A stretch of 50,909 bases of DNA from Pseudomonadota bacterium (GCA_023418595.1 JAEZZI010000015.1:1-50909), one strand, 5' to 3'. Positions 1 to 7,644 are shown, counted from the first letter of the stretch. The notes: generated from the letters alone by a model not told the origin. Made by a program: numbers and translations.

Positions 1-66
1 CGACCCGGACTCCTGCTCCCGCAAGATCCCGATAATTTGCTCTTCGGTAAACCTGCTGCGCTTCAT
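1..66 (-). CDS. IS3-family transposase OrfA, N-terminal fragment
   Basis: Only the first 22 residues are inside the window. They begin MKRSRFTEEQIIGILREQE, the typical start of the helix-turn-helix OrfA of IS3-family elements (IS407/IS511-like groups). OrfA binds the element ends and, by frameshifting with the downstream orfB, gives the OrfAB transposase. The ATG at 66-64 follows an AAGGAGG Shine-Dalgarno sequence. The gene runs off the left edge, so whether it is intact is unknown. Confidence 0.85.
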   Translation of the reverse strand, partial: MKRSRFTEEQIIGILREQESGS

Positions 67-122
67 CTTCGTCCTCCTTCATGAAGGACTCTAGCTCAGA
101 CTGGTAGAGTTTCAGGGGAGCA
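1..122 (-). mobile_element. End of an IS3-family insertion sequence, cut by the window edge
   Basis: The minus strand carries the first 22 codons of an IS3-type orfA, preceded by an AAGGAGG ribosome site and about 55 further bases. The sequence TGCTCCCC at 122-115 on the minus strand would fit an IS terminus beginning with TG, but the opposite end lies outside the window, so the inverted repeat and the target duplication cannot be checked. The boundary at 122 is inferred. Confidence 0.6.
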
Positions 123-417
123 CGTCATAAGCTTCCCACCCAATCCCCGCCGTTCATTCCACTGGCAATGTAGGATTTCATCTGATCTATCCTGATGGAT
201 GGAACACGCCTCCAGCCATATCGAACACCGCCTTGTCGCGCCAATGACGCTTGGACGGCGCGTGATTGGCGCATCGGTGTCGCGTCGCAGGCGTCACGCG
301 GTCGCTTCCGGCGAAAACTGGCGATAGTGTCAACCTTGTCAACTTGTTCAGGAAACGCGTCGCCGATCCGAACACCGCCATTCCACCCCAACCTCAACTT
401 GCGCTAGGCTCGCCTTC
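123..417. other. Intergenic stretch between IS end and scpA; no gene recognised
   Basis: Both strands have short open frames here (minus 125-397 and 187-381, plus 195-407), but none has a recognisable domain or convincing start. The segment CGAACACCGCC occurs twice (about 219-229 and 369-379). A minus-strand TTGACAAGGTTGACA pattern lies near 330-345 and could be promoter-like. This may be the remnant of a sequence split by the IS. No function is claimed. Confidence 0.4.
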
Positions 418-1143
418 GTGAACACCGAAACGCTCACGATCGATATCGACGGATGGGACGGCCCGCTCGATCTGTTGCTGGCGTTGGCCCGAACGCAGAA
501 GGTCGATTTGCGCGCACTTTCGATCCTTGAGCTGGTCGAGCAATATCTGGCGTTTATCGAGGGCGCGCGGGCGGTGAAGCTGGAGGTTGCGGCCGATTAT
601 CTGGTGATGGCGGCGTGGCTCGCCTATCTCAAATCCGGGCTGCTTTTGCCACGCGATCCGGAGGTCGAGCCGTCGCCGGAGGAGATGGCGCTACGGCTGC
701 AATTGCGGCTCGAACGGCTGAATGCGATGCGCGAGGCGGGGGCGCGGTTGATGGCGCGGGACCGGATCGGGCGCGATGTGTTCACCCGCGCCGCGCCCGA
801 GGGGTTGCGGGTGGTACGCAAGAGCCTGTGGCAGGCGGAGATTTATGACCTGATCGCCGCTTATGGCCGGATTTCTGCGCGGACCCGCCCGGTCCTGCAT
901 GTCGTCGCCAATCGGCCGGTGATGACGCTGGAAACCGCGCTCGAACGCGTCGCCGCGATGCTTGGGACCGCGATCGAATGGACCGCGATCGAGCAGTTTC
1001 TGCCGGATGGCGCCGACCCGGCCTATCGCAAATCGGCTCTCGCCTCGTCCTTCGTCGCCGCGCTCGAACTCGCGCGTCAGGGCAGGGTGGAGATGCAGCA
1101 GCAATCGGCGTTCGCGCCGCTCTATCTGAAGGCCGCGCCATGA
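418..1143 (+). CDS. scpA: Segregation and condensation protein A
   Basis: ScpA (241 aa) is the kleisin subunit that bridges SMC heads and, with ScpB, forms the condensin that compacts and segregates the chromosome. The N-terminal motif WDGPLDLLLALARTQKVD (residues about 13-30) is the family hallmark, and the C-terminal winged-helix part ends near residue 235. Length is usual for alphaproteobacterial ScpA. The start is a GTG at 418 with only a weak upstream ribosome site; no better in-frame start precedes the conserved motif. The stop overlaps the scpB start (ATGA), so the two are translationally coupled. No smc gene is in the window. Confidence 0.95.
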   Translation: MNTETLTIDIDGWDGPLDLLLALARTQKVDLRALSILELVEQYLAFIEGARAVKLEVAADYLVMAAWLAYLKSGLLLPRDPEVEPSPEEMALRLQLRLERLNAMREAGARLMARDRIGRDVFTRAAPEGLRVVRKSLWQAEIYDLIAAYGRISARTRPVLHVVANRPVMTLETALERVAAMLGTAIEWTAIEQFLPDGADPAYRKSALASSFVAALELARQGRVEMQQQSAFAPLYLKAAP

Positions 1144-1727
1144 TCGACAAAGGCGTGACCGACGAAACGCGGCGCGCGGTGGAGGCGGTGTTGTTCGCCG
1201 CCGACGCGCCGATGACGGTCGCTGAAATCCGCGCCTATGTCGGCGAAGACGTCGATATCCGCGCCGCGCTCGATGCGCTGGTCGAGGATTACGCGCCGCG
1301 CGGCATCCATCTGGTGAAGCGCGGCGACCGCTGGCATTTCGAAACCGCGCCCGATCTCGCCAATTTCCTGCGCCGCGACCGCGAGGAACCGCGCAGGCTG
1401 AGCCGCGCGGGCATCGAGACGCTGGCGATCATCGCCTATCACGAGCCGGTCACCCGCGCCGAGATCGAGGCGATCCGTGGGGTTCAGATTTCGAAAGGCA
1501 CGCTCGACGTGCTGATGGAGGCAGGCTGGGCACGCCCCGCAGGCCGCCGCGAAGTGCCCGGACGCCCGCTGACCTATGCCACCACGCCCGAATTTCTCAG
1601 CCATTTCGGGCTTGCCTCGCGGCGTGACCTGCCCGGCATCGACGAACTGCGCGCGGCGGGGCTGCTCGATCCGGTCGATCTTGCCTTTGAAGGCTTAGAG
1701 GTGGAAAGCGACGGCGACTCCGCTTAG
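1140..1727 (+). CDS. scpB: Segregation and condensation protein B
   Basis: ScpB (195 aa) dimerises and binds ScpA within the SMC complex. The protein begins MIDKGVTDETRRAVEAVLFA and has two winged-helix domains; the stretch LSRAGIETLAIIAYHEPVTR (about residues 87-106) is the typical conserved core. The open frame extends upstream inside scpA, but the ATG at 1140, overlapping the scpA stop as ATGA, gives the normal family N-terminus. tatA follows after 29 bp, so scpAB and tatABC may be one operon, as in many alphaproteobacteria. Confidence 0.95.
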   Translation: MIDKGVTDETRRAVEAVLFAADAPMTVAEIRAYVGEDVDIRAALDALVEDYAPRGIHLVKRGDRWHFETAPDLANFLRRDREEPRRLSRAGIETLAIIAYHEPVTRAEIEAIRGVQISKGTLDVLMEAGWARPAGRREVPGRPLTYATTPEFLSHFGLASRRDLPGIDELRAAGLLDPVDLAFEGLEVESDGDSA

Positions 1728-1756
1728 ATAGGGCGAGAGCTTAGGAGATTTAGGTC

Positions 1757-2026
1757 ATGGGTAGCTTCAGCCTGATGCATTGGCTGATCGTCGGGATCAT
1801 CGTGATCCTGCTGTTCGGCGGCAGCCGCTTTTCGAACATGATGGGCGACGTCGCCAAGGGCATCAAGAATTTCAAGAAGGGCATGGCCGAGGACGACGAC
1901 AAGCCCGCCGAGCCGAGCCGCATCGAAGCACCACGCGCCGCCGATCCGCGCCCGGTCGAGCCTTATGCCGATCCGCGCCCGGTCGATCCTGTCACCGCGC
2001 CGCCGCGCGATGACAGCCGGCGCTGA
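1757..2026 (+). CDS. tatA: Sec-independent protein translocase subunit TatA
   Basis: TatA (89 aa) oligomerises to form the passage for folded proteins in the twin-arginine translocase of the inner membrane. One N-terminal membrane segment (about residues 8-20) ends in FGGSRF, followed by the amphipathic helix with KGIKNFKKGM (about 34-43) and a charged, proline-rich tail of the usual disordered type. An AGGAG ribosome site lies 8 bases before the ATG. The gene sits just before tatB and tatC. A likely client, the Rieske protein, is encoded at 47165-47749. Confidence 0.95.
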   Translation: MGSFSLMHWLIVGIIVILLFGGSRFSNMMGDVAKGIKNFKKGMAEDDDKPAEPSRIEAPRAADPRPVEPYADPRPVDPVTAPPRDDSRR

Positions 2027-2100
2027 ACGCTCGCGCTTCCTTCGCTGATCGCATGACGGCAATCGTGGTTGCCGTGCGCCAGCCACGCTAAGGCCCATCG

Positions 2101-2523
2101 ATGCTCGACGTCGCACCGACCGAACTCCTGCTGATCGCGATTATCGCGCTGCTGGTGATCGGTCCCAAGGATCTGCCGAAAGCGATGCGCTTCGTCGGCA
2201 CCTGGGTCGGCAAGGCCAAGCGCACCGCGGCGCATTTCCGCACCGGCATCGACGCGATGATGCGCGAGGCCGAGCTGGAGGAAATGGAAAAAAAGTGGAA
2301 AGCCGAAAATGAGCGGATCATGCGCGAGCATCCGCCGACCGCGCACTATCCCGATCCCGATCCCGAACCCGCTGCGCTTCCGGCGCCCGGCCCCGTCGCG
2401 CCTGCAATGGCCAGCGACGACGACGAGCCGGCCCAGGTCGCAAGGCCGGTGATCCGCGACGAACCGGAATTGCCGCTCGATCCGCCCGCGCGTGCGACGC
2501 CCGAGACGGACAAGCTGCCGTGA
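2101..2523 (+). CDS. tatB: Sec-independent protein translocase subunit TatB
   Basis: TatB (140 aa) works with TatC as the receptor for twin-arginine signal peptides. The N-terminus MLDVAPTELLLIAIIALLVIG is a membrane segment, and the following GPKDLPKAMRFVGTWVGK is the TatB-type hinge and amphipathic helix. A long charged helix (about 50-80) and a Pro/Asp-rich tail follow. The arrangement between tatA and tatC and the GPK(D/E)LP motif separate it from TatA. Its TGA overlaps the tatC GTG start. Confidence 0.93.
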   Translation: MLDVAPTELLLIAIIALLVIGPKDLPKAMRFVGTWVGKAKRTAAHFRTGIDAMMREAELEEMEKKWKAENERIMREHPPTAHYPDPDPEPAALPAPGPVAPAMASDDDEPAQVARPVIRDEPELPLDPPARATPETDKLP

Positions 2524-3287
2524 AGGACATCGATTCGACTGAAGCGCCGTTGCTCGACCACCTGATCGAATTGCGGCGTCGGCTGCTGTATTGCGTCGCC
2601 GCGCTGCTGCTGACTTTTTTCGGGGCCTTCTATTTCGCCGAGGAAATCTTTGCGTTTCTGGTCCAGCCGTTGGTCGCCGCCGGGCAGGAGCGGGTGATCT
2701 ATACCCAGTTGTTCGAAGCGTTTCTGGTACAGGTGAAGGTCGCGTTCTTTGCCGCGATCATGCTGTCCTTCCCCGTGCTCGCCAACCAGTTGTGGCAGTT
2801 CGTGGCACCAGGCCTCTACAAGCGCGAAAAGCGGGCGTTGCTGCCCTTCCTGCTCGCGACGCCGGTGCTGTTTATCAGCGGGGCGTCCTTCGCCTATTTC
2901 GTCGCGATCCCGACCGCGCTGACCTTTCTGCTGCAATATCAGGGCGACATGGGCGGTATCCAGCAGGACGCGCTGCCGTCGGTCGGCAATTACCTGTCGT
3001 TCATCATGCAGTTCCTGTTCGCGTTCGGGATCAGTTTCCTCTTGCCGGTGCTGCTGATGCTGCTCGAACGATCGGGGATCGTGACGCTGGCGCAGCTCAA
3101 ATCGGCGCGGCGCTATGCGATCGTTGTCGCCTTCGTGCTGGCGGCGGTGCTGACACCGCCCGATGTCGTGTCGCAATTCCTGCTCGCGGTGCCGCTGATC
3201 CTCCTCTACGAAATCGCGCTGATCGGCATCCGTATCACCCGCAGGCGCGAAGCGGCGCGGGCGCAGGCCGAAGAAGCCGACGCATAG
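2520..3287 (+). CDS. tatC: Sec-independent protein translocase subunit TatC
   Basis: TatC (255 aa) is the six-helix inner-membrane protein that recognises the twin-arginine motif. The conserved N-terminal pattern PLLDHLIELRRRLLYCVAAL (about 10-29) and the later FxPxLYxxEKR-like stretch FVAPGLYKREKRALLPF are present, with hydrophobic segments spread over the whole length. It starts at GTG 2520, overlapping the tatB stop (GTGA). A short acidic tail ends the protein. The gene is followed by a stem-loop at 3293-3320. Confidence 0.96.
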   Translation: MKDIDSTEAPLLDHLIELRRRLLYCVAALLLTFFGAFYFAEEIFAFLVQPLVAAGQERVIYTQLFEAFLVQVKVAFFAAIMLSFPVLANQLWQFVAPGLYKREKRALLPFLLATPVLFISGASFAYFVAIPTALTFLLQYQGDMGGIQQDALPSVGNYLSFIMQFLFAFGISFLLPVLLMLLERSGIVTLAQLKSARRYAIVVAFVLAAVLTPPDVVSQFLLAVPLILLYEIALIGIRITRRREAARAQAEEADA

Positions 3288-3320
3288 AAAAAGGGCCGCC
3301 GCGATGCTTCGCGACGGCCC
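3287..3320. terminator. Bidirectional terminator between tatC and the entericidin-like gene
   Basis: A 12-bp stem with one mismatch (3293-3304 with 3309-3320, loop TGCT) is flanked on the left by six A residues (3287-3292). The A run gives a U tract for the minus-strand lipoprotein transcript. On the plus strand the downstream sequence has few T residues, so termination of tatC is weaker. Confidence 0.8.
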
Positions 3321-3345
3321 ATTTCTTCTGCTGAGCGGTAAACGC

Positions 3346-3471
3346 TTAGTTGGCGGCATCCTCGACGGCTTCGCCTGCCGACTGGACATCCCGACCGACG
3401 CCTTCAACCGTGTTGCATGCGCTCACGAGGAACGCGCTGGCGGCAAGGGCAATCCCGATCATCTTACGCAT
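3346..3471 (-). CDS. Entericidin-like small lipoprotein
   Basis: This 41-residue ORF has a signal sequence ending in the lipobox VSAC at residues 17-20, followed by NTVEGVGRDVQSAGEAVEDA, which is the signature of the entericidin A/B family. Such proteins are small outer-membrane lipoproteins, stress-inducible in several bacteria; in E. coli they form a toxin/antidote pair. Only one copy is present here. A GGAG ribosome site stands 9 bases before the ATG. A possible EcfG-type promoter lies at 3530-3506 and a terminator at 3287-3320. It sits beside the general stress response locus, which fits stress control. Confidence 0.85.
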   Translation of the reverse strand: MRKMIGIALAASAFLVSACNTVEGVGRDVQSAGEAVEDAAN

Positions 3472-3505
3472 GGTCTATCTCCGAAAACCTTGTTTGCGGA
3501 GGATC

Positions 3506-3530
3506 AATGCTCGCCACGCAAAGTCGTTCC
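3506..3530 (-). promoter_or_regulatory. Candidate EcfG-type promoter of the entericidin-like gene
   Basis: On the minus strand GGAAC (3530-3526) is separated by 16 bases from CATT (3509-3506). The alphaproteobacterial EcfG consensus is GGAAC-N16/17-CGTT, so the -35 box is exact and the -10 box has one mismatch. The distance to the ATG at 3471 is about 34 bases, which suits a short leader. Confidence 0.45.
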
Positions 3531-3582
3531 GCGCACTCAACGGTTCGTCGCAAATTCAAGGATCTGGGTGGAGCGAAAAATT

Positions 3583-3670
3583 TAGGCCCGAAAACGTCAC
3601 CGGGGGGGGGTGGACGCTTTCGGGCCTATGTCTTGGATAGCGAGAGCGGGGGGGCAAAGAGTCGCTATCC
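3583..3670 (-). terminator. Two stem-loops with G/C-run loops downstream of the PhyP-like kinase
   Basis: The outer arms at 3583-3600 and 3610-3628 pair over about 17 bp with mismatches and enclose a run of nine G residues. The minus strand continues AATTTTT after it, so it can terminate the kinase transcript. A second 9-bp perfect stem (3635-3643 with 3662-3670) also encloses a run of seven G. The first is a plausible intrinsic terminator; the role of the second is unknown. Confidence 0.55.
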
Positions 3671-3741
3671 GAAGAGCAGAACGGCGAACGGTGAGGTCAG
3701 TTCCCGCCGCGATGCAAAAAAGTTCAAAAAATGTGAAAAGG

Positions 3742-5328
3742 TCAGCCGATAACCGAAATCGCAATTTCGTAGCTGCCGACCAGCGGATCATAATGGAGCG
3801 GCGCGCGCAATTGTCGGGCCAGGCCACCGATGACGCGACCATAGCGGGTGGTGTTCAGATGGTCGAATGTTTGGCCCGAGACCAGCGAGGGTGATGATGC
3901 GCGCAGCACGGCGCACGCCGCGTCATCGGATCGCGGTTTGAGCGAGATCGAGATCGCGGTCGGCTTGCGCGCGGCCATCGCCAGTTCGATGATCTCGGTC
4001 ATCAGAAACGCGGCGGCGACGGCGACGTCCTGACTGACCATGATCGGATCGAGGTCGAGCGTGATGGTCGGCGCGCCGTCGATATCGGCGGCGGTCGCGC
4101 GAATGTTCGACGCGAGTTCGCCCAGTACCGACCGCAATTCGACGCCGCGATTTTCTTCCATCTCCGCATAGTGATAGCGGTGGACGACCGCGAGCGCATC
4201 GACGCGGCGCTGGATCGAGGCATAGGCCTGTGCCGCTTCGCGCGTTTCCGCGCCGCGCGAATGGAAATTGATGAGGCTGGCGATCACCTGAAGGTTGTTC
4301 TTAACCCGGTGATGAACCTCGCGCGTCAACCGCGTCTGGCGGACCAGCCCTTGCGCTAGATTTTCCTCATGCTCCGCCACCGTCTCGGTCAGCCGTCCGA
4401 AGGTCGCGCCGAGTTCGCGGATTTCCTGGGCGGGCGCGCGCATCGCCGCCAGTTCGGGCATGGTGGTGCCGGGCACATAGCTGCCGACCGTCGTCCGCAG
4501 GCGACGCAGTGGGCGGATCAGCAGGCGATCGACCACGAACCAAGAGAGCGCAGCGGCGGCGAACCACATGATGAGCGGGAGCAGCATCGTCACCAATGTC
4601 GGCGGGGTGATCGGCGCGGCGCGCACCGACACGTCGAGCGCCAGTCCTTCGAAATCGAGATCGACAGTCAGACGCTCGCGCCGGTCGAGCGCGGTGCGTT
4701 CCGCCAGTTCGCGCAGGGCCAGCGTTTCCCCGCCGCGCGTCAGCTCGGCGGAATAGGGCGGGGCAAATTCGGTGGGGCGCGCGATTTCGGCAAGAAAGGC
4801 CGCGGGAAAAAAAGCGGTGGCGGTGGTCGATCCGTCGCTGCTCGCCAGACGGATGGCCAGCCCCTGCCCGTCGATCAATGTCACGGCGACGTCACCGGGA
4901 GAACCGGGGGCTTCGAGACCGGACAGCGGGATTGTCGCTCCGCAGATCAGCCGGTCGGCGGCGTCGGTCACGGCAAAGCGTGTGCCTGCGGCAAATTGCT
5001 GAGCGAACACGCCCTGCAATCGGGCGCATCCCGGCGTATTGTTCGGATCGCCACCCAGCGTATCGAGCGCGACGCGCAGCGCACTGACATCGCCGAGCAA
5101 TTCGATCGACAGCGCGCGCGCGCTTTCGGTCGCGGCGACGCGCAGCCGCGACCTAGTTTCCTGATCGGCGATGCGGGTGGTCTGGACCGAGGCGAAAAAC
5201 GCGATGATCGCGAACGGCAGCAGGGCGATCGACAGGATCGCGAATAATTTGGCGCCCGTCGGCAGGTTCGCGAACAACGCCGCCGGGCGGCGGTCGGTCC
5301 CGCTGCCGGGTTTGGGCTGATCGGTCAT
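3742..5328 (-). CDS. phyP: PhyP-like HisKA_2 sensor histidine kinase homologue with degenerate ATPase domain
   Basis: The 528-aa membrane protein has two membrane segments (about 26-48 and 245-267) around a periplasmic domain, a HAMP-like linker (about 268-325), and a HisKA_2 dimerisation domain with EVHHRVKNNLQ, the phospho-acceptor being H340. The C-terminal ATPase region lacks what an active kinase needs: the N-box Asn of the usual ELVTNALKHA is replaced (EIIELAMAAR, 445-454), and no DxGxG box is seen. In Sphingomonas, PhyP, a kinase homologue beside phyR, was described as a negative regulator of PhyR, probably a phosphatase. The position here, 10 bp downstream of nepR, matches. The symbol rests on context and degeneracy, not on alignment. 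Confidence 0.75.
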   Translation of the reverse strand: MTDQPKPGSGTDRRPAALFANLPTGAKLFAILSIALLPFAIIAFFASVQTTRIADQETRSRLRVAATESARALSIELLGDVSALRVALDTLGGDPNNTPGCARLQGVFAQQFAAGTRFAVTDAADRLICGATIPLSGLEAPGSPGDVAVTLIDGQGLAIRLASSDGSTTATAFFPAAFLAEIARPTEFAPPYSAELTRGGETLALRELAERTALDRRERLTVDLDFEGLALDVSVRAAPITPPTLVTMLLPLIMWFAAAALSWFVVDRLLIRPLRRLRTTVGSYVPGTTMPELAAMRAPAQEIRELGATFGRLTETVAEHEENLAQGLVRQTRLTREVHHRVKNNLQVIASLINFHSRGAETREAAQAYASIQRRVDALAVVHRYHYAEMEENRGVELRSVLGELASNIRATAADIDGAPTITLDLDPIMVSQDVAVAAAFLMTEIIELAMAARKPTAISISLKPRSDDAACAVLRASSPSLVSGQTFDHLNTTRYGRVIGGLARQLRAPLHYDPLVGSYEIAISVIG

Positions 5329-5338
5329 GCTGAAGGTA

Positions 5339-5557
5339 TCAGCCGAGCTTGCTCAAGAGGTCGAGCATGGAATCAGGAACCTTTTCGTCGACGGCGTCGC
5401 GATAGACCGCTCGCAAGGCGTCGCCCACGGATTTGTCCTGAGGTTCTCGCGATCCGGTCTTCGATGATTTGGGGCTGGAAACCGCTGATTCTGATTCGGT
5501 ATCGTTCATTTTATCCGCTTGACCGGGGCCACCATCTGTACCGTTTCCCGACTGCAC
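5339..5557 (-). CDS. nepR: Anti-sigma factor NepR
   Basis: NepR (72 aa) holds EcfG inactive until phosphorylated PhyR displaces it. The N-terminal 40 residues are polar and probably disordered. The C-terminal core VGDALRAVYRDAVDEKVPD and SMLDLLSKLG is the two-helix NepR signature. The GTG start at 5557 has an AAGGGGG ribosome site five bases upstream; an internal ATG at 5509 is possible but less well placed. The gene is divergent from phyR and directly precedes the PhyP-like kinase. A likely EcfG promoter at 5684-5660 would give the usual feedback control. Confidence 0.92.
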   Translation of the reverse strand: MQSGNGTDGGPGQADKMNDTESESAVSSPKSSKTGSREPQDKSVGDALRAVYRDAVDEKVPDSMLDLLSKLG

Positions 5558-5659
5558 AACATCCCCCTTAGATCCCGCATAACCCGAGACGCTAATAATC
5601 TAATCTGCTCCCGAACGGGGCGATTTTGAGCGCAGTTAGACCGCTCGCAGAAATCATGA

Positions 5660-5684
5660 AACCAAAGATCGCTTCGTTGGTTCC
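5660..5684 (-). promoter_or_regulatory. Candidate EcfG-type promoter of nepR
   Basis: On the minus strand GGAAC (5684-5680) is followed after 16 bases by GGTT (5663-5660). This differs from the GGAAC-N16-CGTT consensus at one position. It lies about 100 bp upstream of the nepR start. Autoregulation of nepR by EcfG is known in other alphaproteobacteria; here it is inferred from the motif. Confidence 0.6.
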
Positions 5685-5798
5685 ATGCTCGGTACAAAAA
5701 CCGGGGGGCCAGCTTCGGTGCGTGCTGAAACAGGATTGCAAATGGTTGAATCGCTTCTCAAATGGCGGCGGTTCGTTTCGAAGGAGTAATATTCGCCC

Positions 5799-6599
5799 AT
5801 GTCGCTTGGACAGCAGCTCGCGCCGCATCTTCCCTTCTTGCGGCGCTATGGCCGCGCGCTTACCGGCAGCCAGACCGAAGGCGATCGTTACGTTCGCGCT
5901 ACATTGGAAGCCATCGTCGCCGCACCGGAGGAATTTCCGCGCGACGTGGATCCCCGTCTGGGCCTTTATCGCACGTTTCAAGTCATCTGGTCGTCGACCC
6001 ATGTCGATGACGGCGATGTCGAAATGGGCGGCGACGACGATAACGAGGCAATCGCGCGCGCACGGCTGGCCCGCATCGCGCCGGTATCGCGCCAGGCGCT
6101 GCTGCTGACCGCGATGGAAGGCTTCACCACGGAGGACGCCGCCTATCTGATTGGCGCCTCAACGGGCGAGGTTGACGAACTCGTATCGGATGCGCTGTCC
6201 GAGATCGATCGTCAGACCCGCGCGCGCGTGCTCATCATCGAGGACGAACCGATCATCGCGATGGACATCGAGCAGATCGTCCGCGATCTGGGTCATGACG
6301 TGACCGGCGTTGCCGTCACCCGCGACGAAGCAGTCGCGCTGGCGATGGAGGACCGGCCCGGACTCGTGCTGGCCGACATCCAGCTGGCCGACGATTCGTC
6401 AGGGATCGACGCGGTGAAGGACATTCTGGCCGAGTTCAACGTGCCCGTCATTTTCATCACCGCCTTCCCTGAGCGGCTGTTGACCGGCGAGCGGCCCGAG
6501 CCGACGTTCCTGATCACCAAGCCGTTCCAGCGTTCGACGGTGAAGGCGGCGATCAGTCAAGCGCTGTTCTTCGATCAAGCAACGGTTCCCGCCAATTAA
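5799..6599 (+). CDS. phyR: General stress response regulator PhyR
   Basis: PhyR (266 aa) joins an N-terminal sigma-factor-like domain (about 5-135), which mimics EcfG, to a C-terminal receiver domain (about 143-260). The receiver has the acidic pair E148/D149, the phospho-acceptor D193 in LADIQL, and K241 in ITKPF. The stretch PVIFITAFPERLLTG (about 216-230) is the FATGUY-type signature typical of PhyR. When phosphorylated it binds NepR and frees EcfG. An AAGGAG site lies 12 bases before the ATG. A small membrane ORF and ecfG follow on the same strand; no exact EcfG promoter was seen directly upstream. Confidence 0.96.
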   Translation: MSLGQQLAPHLPFLRRYGRALTGSQTEGDRYVRATLEAIVAAPEEFPRDVDPRLGLYRTFQVIWSSTHVDDGDVEMGGDDDNEAIARARLARIAPVSRQALLLTAMEGFTTEDAAYLIGASTGEVDELVSDALSEIDRQTRARVLIIEDEPIIAMDIEQIVRDLGHDVTGVAVTRDEAVALAMEDRPGLVLADIQLADDSSGIDAVKDILAEFNVPVIFITAFPERLLTGERPEPTFLITKPFQRSTVKAAISQALFFDQATVPAN

Positions 6600-6647
6600 A
6601 TCGCGGATCGGCACGGACCCAAAACGAATTTCGGGGGTTGAACGGAT

Positions 6648-6785
6648 ATGGCTGACGACAAAGAAATCCACGTCGATGGCGAGCGGGCACGCGCGGGAGC
6701 AACTCCGCACATGACGCGCGTCATCCTCCCCGTATCGCTGGTGCTGGTGATTATCGCCTTCGTGGCGCTCACCTATCTCCGCTAA
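6648..6785 (+). CDS. Small single-span membrane protein between phyR and ecfG
   Basis: This 45-residue ORF starts MADDKEIHVDGERARAG and has one membrane segment (about 24-43, VILPVSLVLVIIAFVALTYL). The polar N-terminus would be cytoplasmic by the charge rule. No family is recognised. It sits 48 bp after phyR and 81 bp before ecfG on the same strand, so it is probably co-transcribed and may be part of the stress regulon. GC-rich third positions support coding. The function is unknown. Confidence 0.6.
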   Translation: MADDKEIHVDGERARAGATPHMTRVILPVSLVLVIIAFVALTYLR

Positions 6786-6866
6786 GGCCGCACTAGTATC
6801 CCTGCACTTCCGGCGCTAAGTTCGGCGGATGGTTCGCCCATCCGCCCTGCGTCCGATCGGAATTCG

Positions 6867-7505
6867 ATGACCGACCCCGACTATGACGACGACGGCGAAA
6901 CCGCGGAAGCGGTCGAACATGTCGCGCTGTCCGACAGTGAGTTCAAAGCCCAACTCGCGCAGGTGATCCCGCATCTGCGTGCGTTCGGGCGTTCGCTGTC
7001 GGGCAATCGCGACCTCGCCGACGATCTGGTCCAAGAAACGCTGCTCAAGGCATGGGCCGCGCGCCAGCGATTTCAGGCCGGCACCAACATGCGCGCCTGG
7101 ACCTTCATCATCCTGCGTAACCTGTTCCTGTCGCAAATGCGGCGGTCGCGCTTTCGCGGCGAATGGGACGATCTGGTCGCCGACCGCATTCTCGCGGCTC
7201 CGGCCAGTCAGGACCGCCATGTCGAACTGTCGGACATGCAGCGCGCGCTGATGCACCTTCCCCAGCCGCAGCGCGAGGCGCTGATCCTGGTCGGTGCGGG
7301 CGGCTTTGCCTATGAGGAAGCGGCGGAAATCTGCGGCGTGGCAGTCGGCACGATCAAGAGTCGCGTGGCGCGCGGACGTGTCGCGCTCGAAGGATTGCTG
7401 AGCGATGGCCAACTCGAATCGCGACGGTTGCACCAGCAGGATCCCGACCGTTCGACGCTCGACACGATCATGGACGAAGTGGACGACCTCAGCCGGGGCC
7501 GGTGA
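6867..7505 (+). CDS. ecfG: ECF sigma factor EcfG (general stress response)
   Basis: EcfG (212 aa) is the alternative sigma factor (ECF15 group) that drives the general stress regulon. Region 2 spans about 33-96 (DLADDLVQETLLKAWAARQRF and NMRAWTFIILRNLFLSQMRR). Region 4 spans about 122-175 (LPQPQREALILVGAGGFAYEEAA and CGVAVGTIKSRVARGR). An acidic N-terminus and a 35-residue tail flank these. It recognises GGAAC-N16/17-CGTT promoters, of which candidates are seen in this window. The cognate nepR and phyR lie immediately upstream. Confidence 0.95.
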   Translation: MTDPDYDDDGETAEAVEHVALSDSEFKAQLAQVIPHLRAFGRSLSGNRDLADDLVQETLLKAWAARQRFQAGTNMRAWTFIILRNLFLSQMRRSRFRGEWDDLVADRILAAPASQDRHVELSDMQRALMHLPQPQREALILVGAGGFAYEEAAEICGVAVGTIKSRVARGRVALEGLLSDGQLESRRLHQQDPDRSTLDTIMDEVDDLSRGR

Positions 7506-7565
7506 GGTTTGGGGTGAGTTCCGCTTCCGACTTGCGCGCATGCGGTTCCGGTTCAGCTAATCAAT

Positions 7566-7644
7566 CCGTTCGTTTCGAGCGAAGTCGAAAAACGTGTGGT
7601 CTAACGATGACCACACGTTTTTCGACTTCGCTCGAAACGAACGG
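7566..7644. repeat. Perfect 36-bp inverted repeat downstream of ecfG
   Basis: Arms 7566-7601 and 7609-7644 are exact reverse complements with a 7-base loop. The core CGTTCGTTTCGAGCGAAGTC belongs to a sphingomonad repeat type (CGTTCG-6 nt-GCGAAGTCGA) also found at 20649-20746 and 24186-24305. It can fold into a strong hairpin that may terminate ecfG and the convergent small ORF at 7704-7889. Confidence 0.9.

Noticed and set aside
691..1104. Long open frames antisense to scpA and to many other genes
   Set aside because: High GC content gives long shadow frames. They lack ribosome sites and families, and the opposite strand encodes recognised proteins.
2346..3407. 353-aa frame antisense to tatB and tatC
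   Set aside because: Glu/Arg/Gln-rich low-complexity translation, fully antisense to tatBC.
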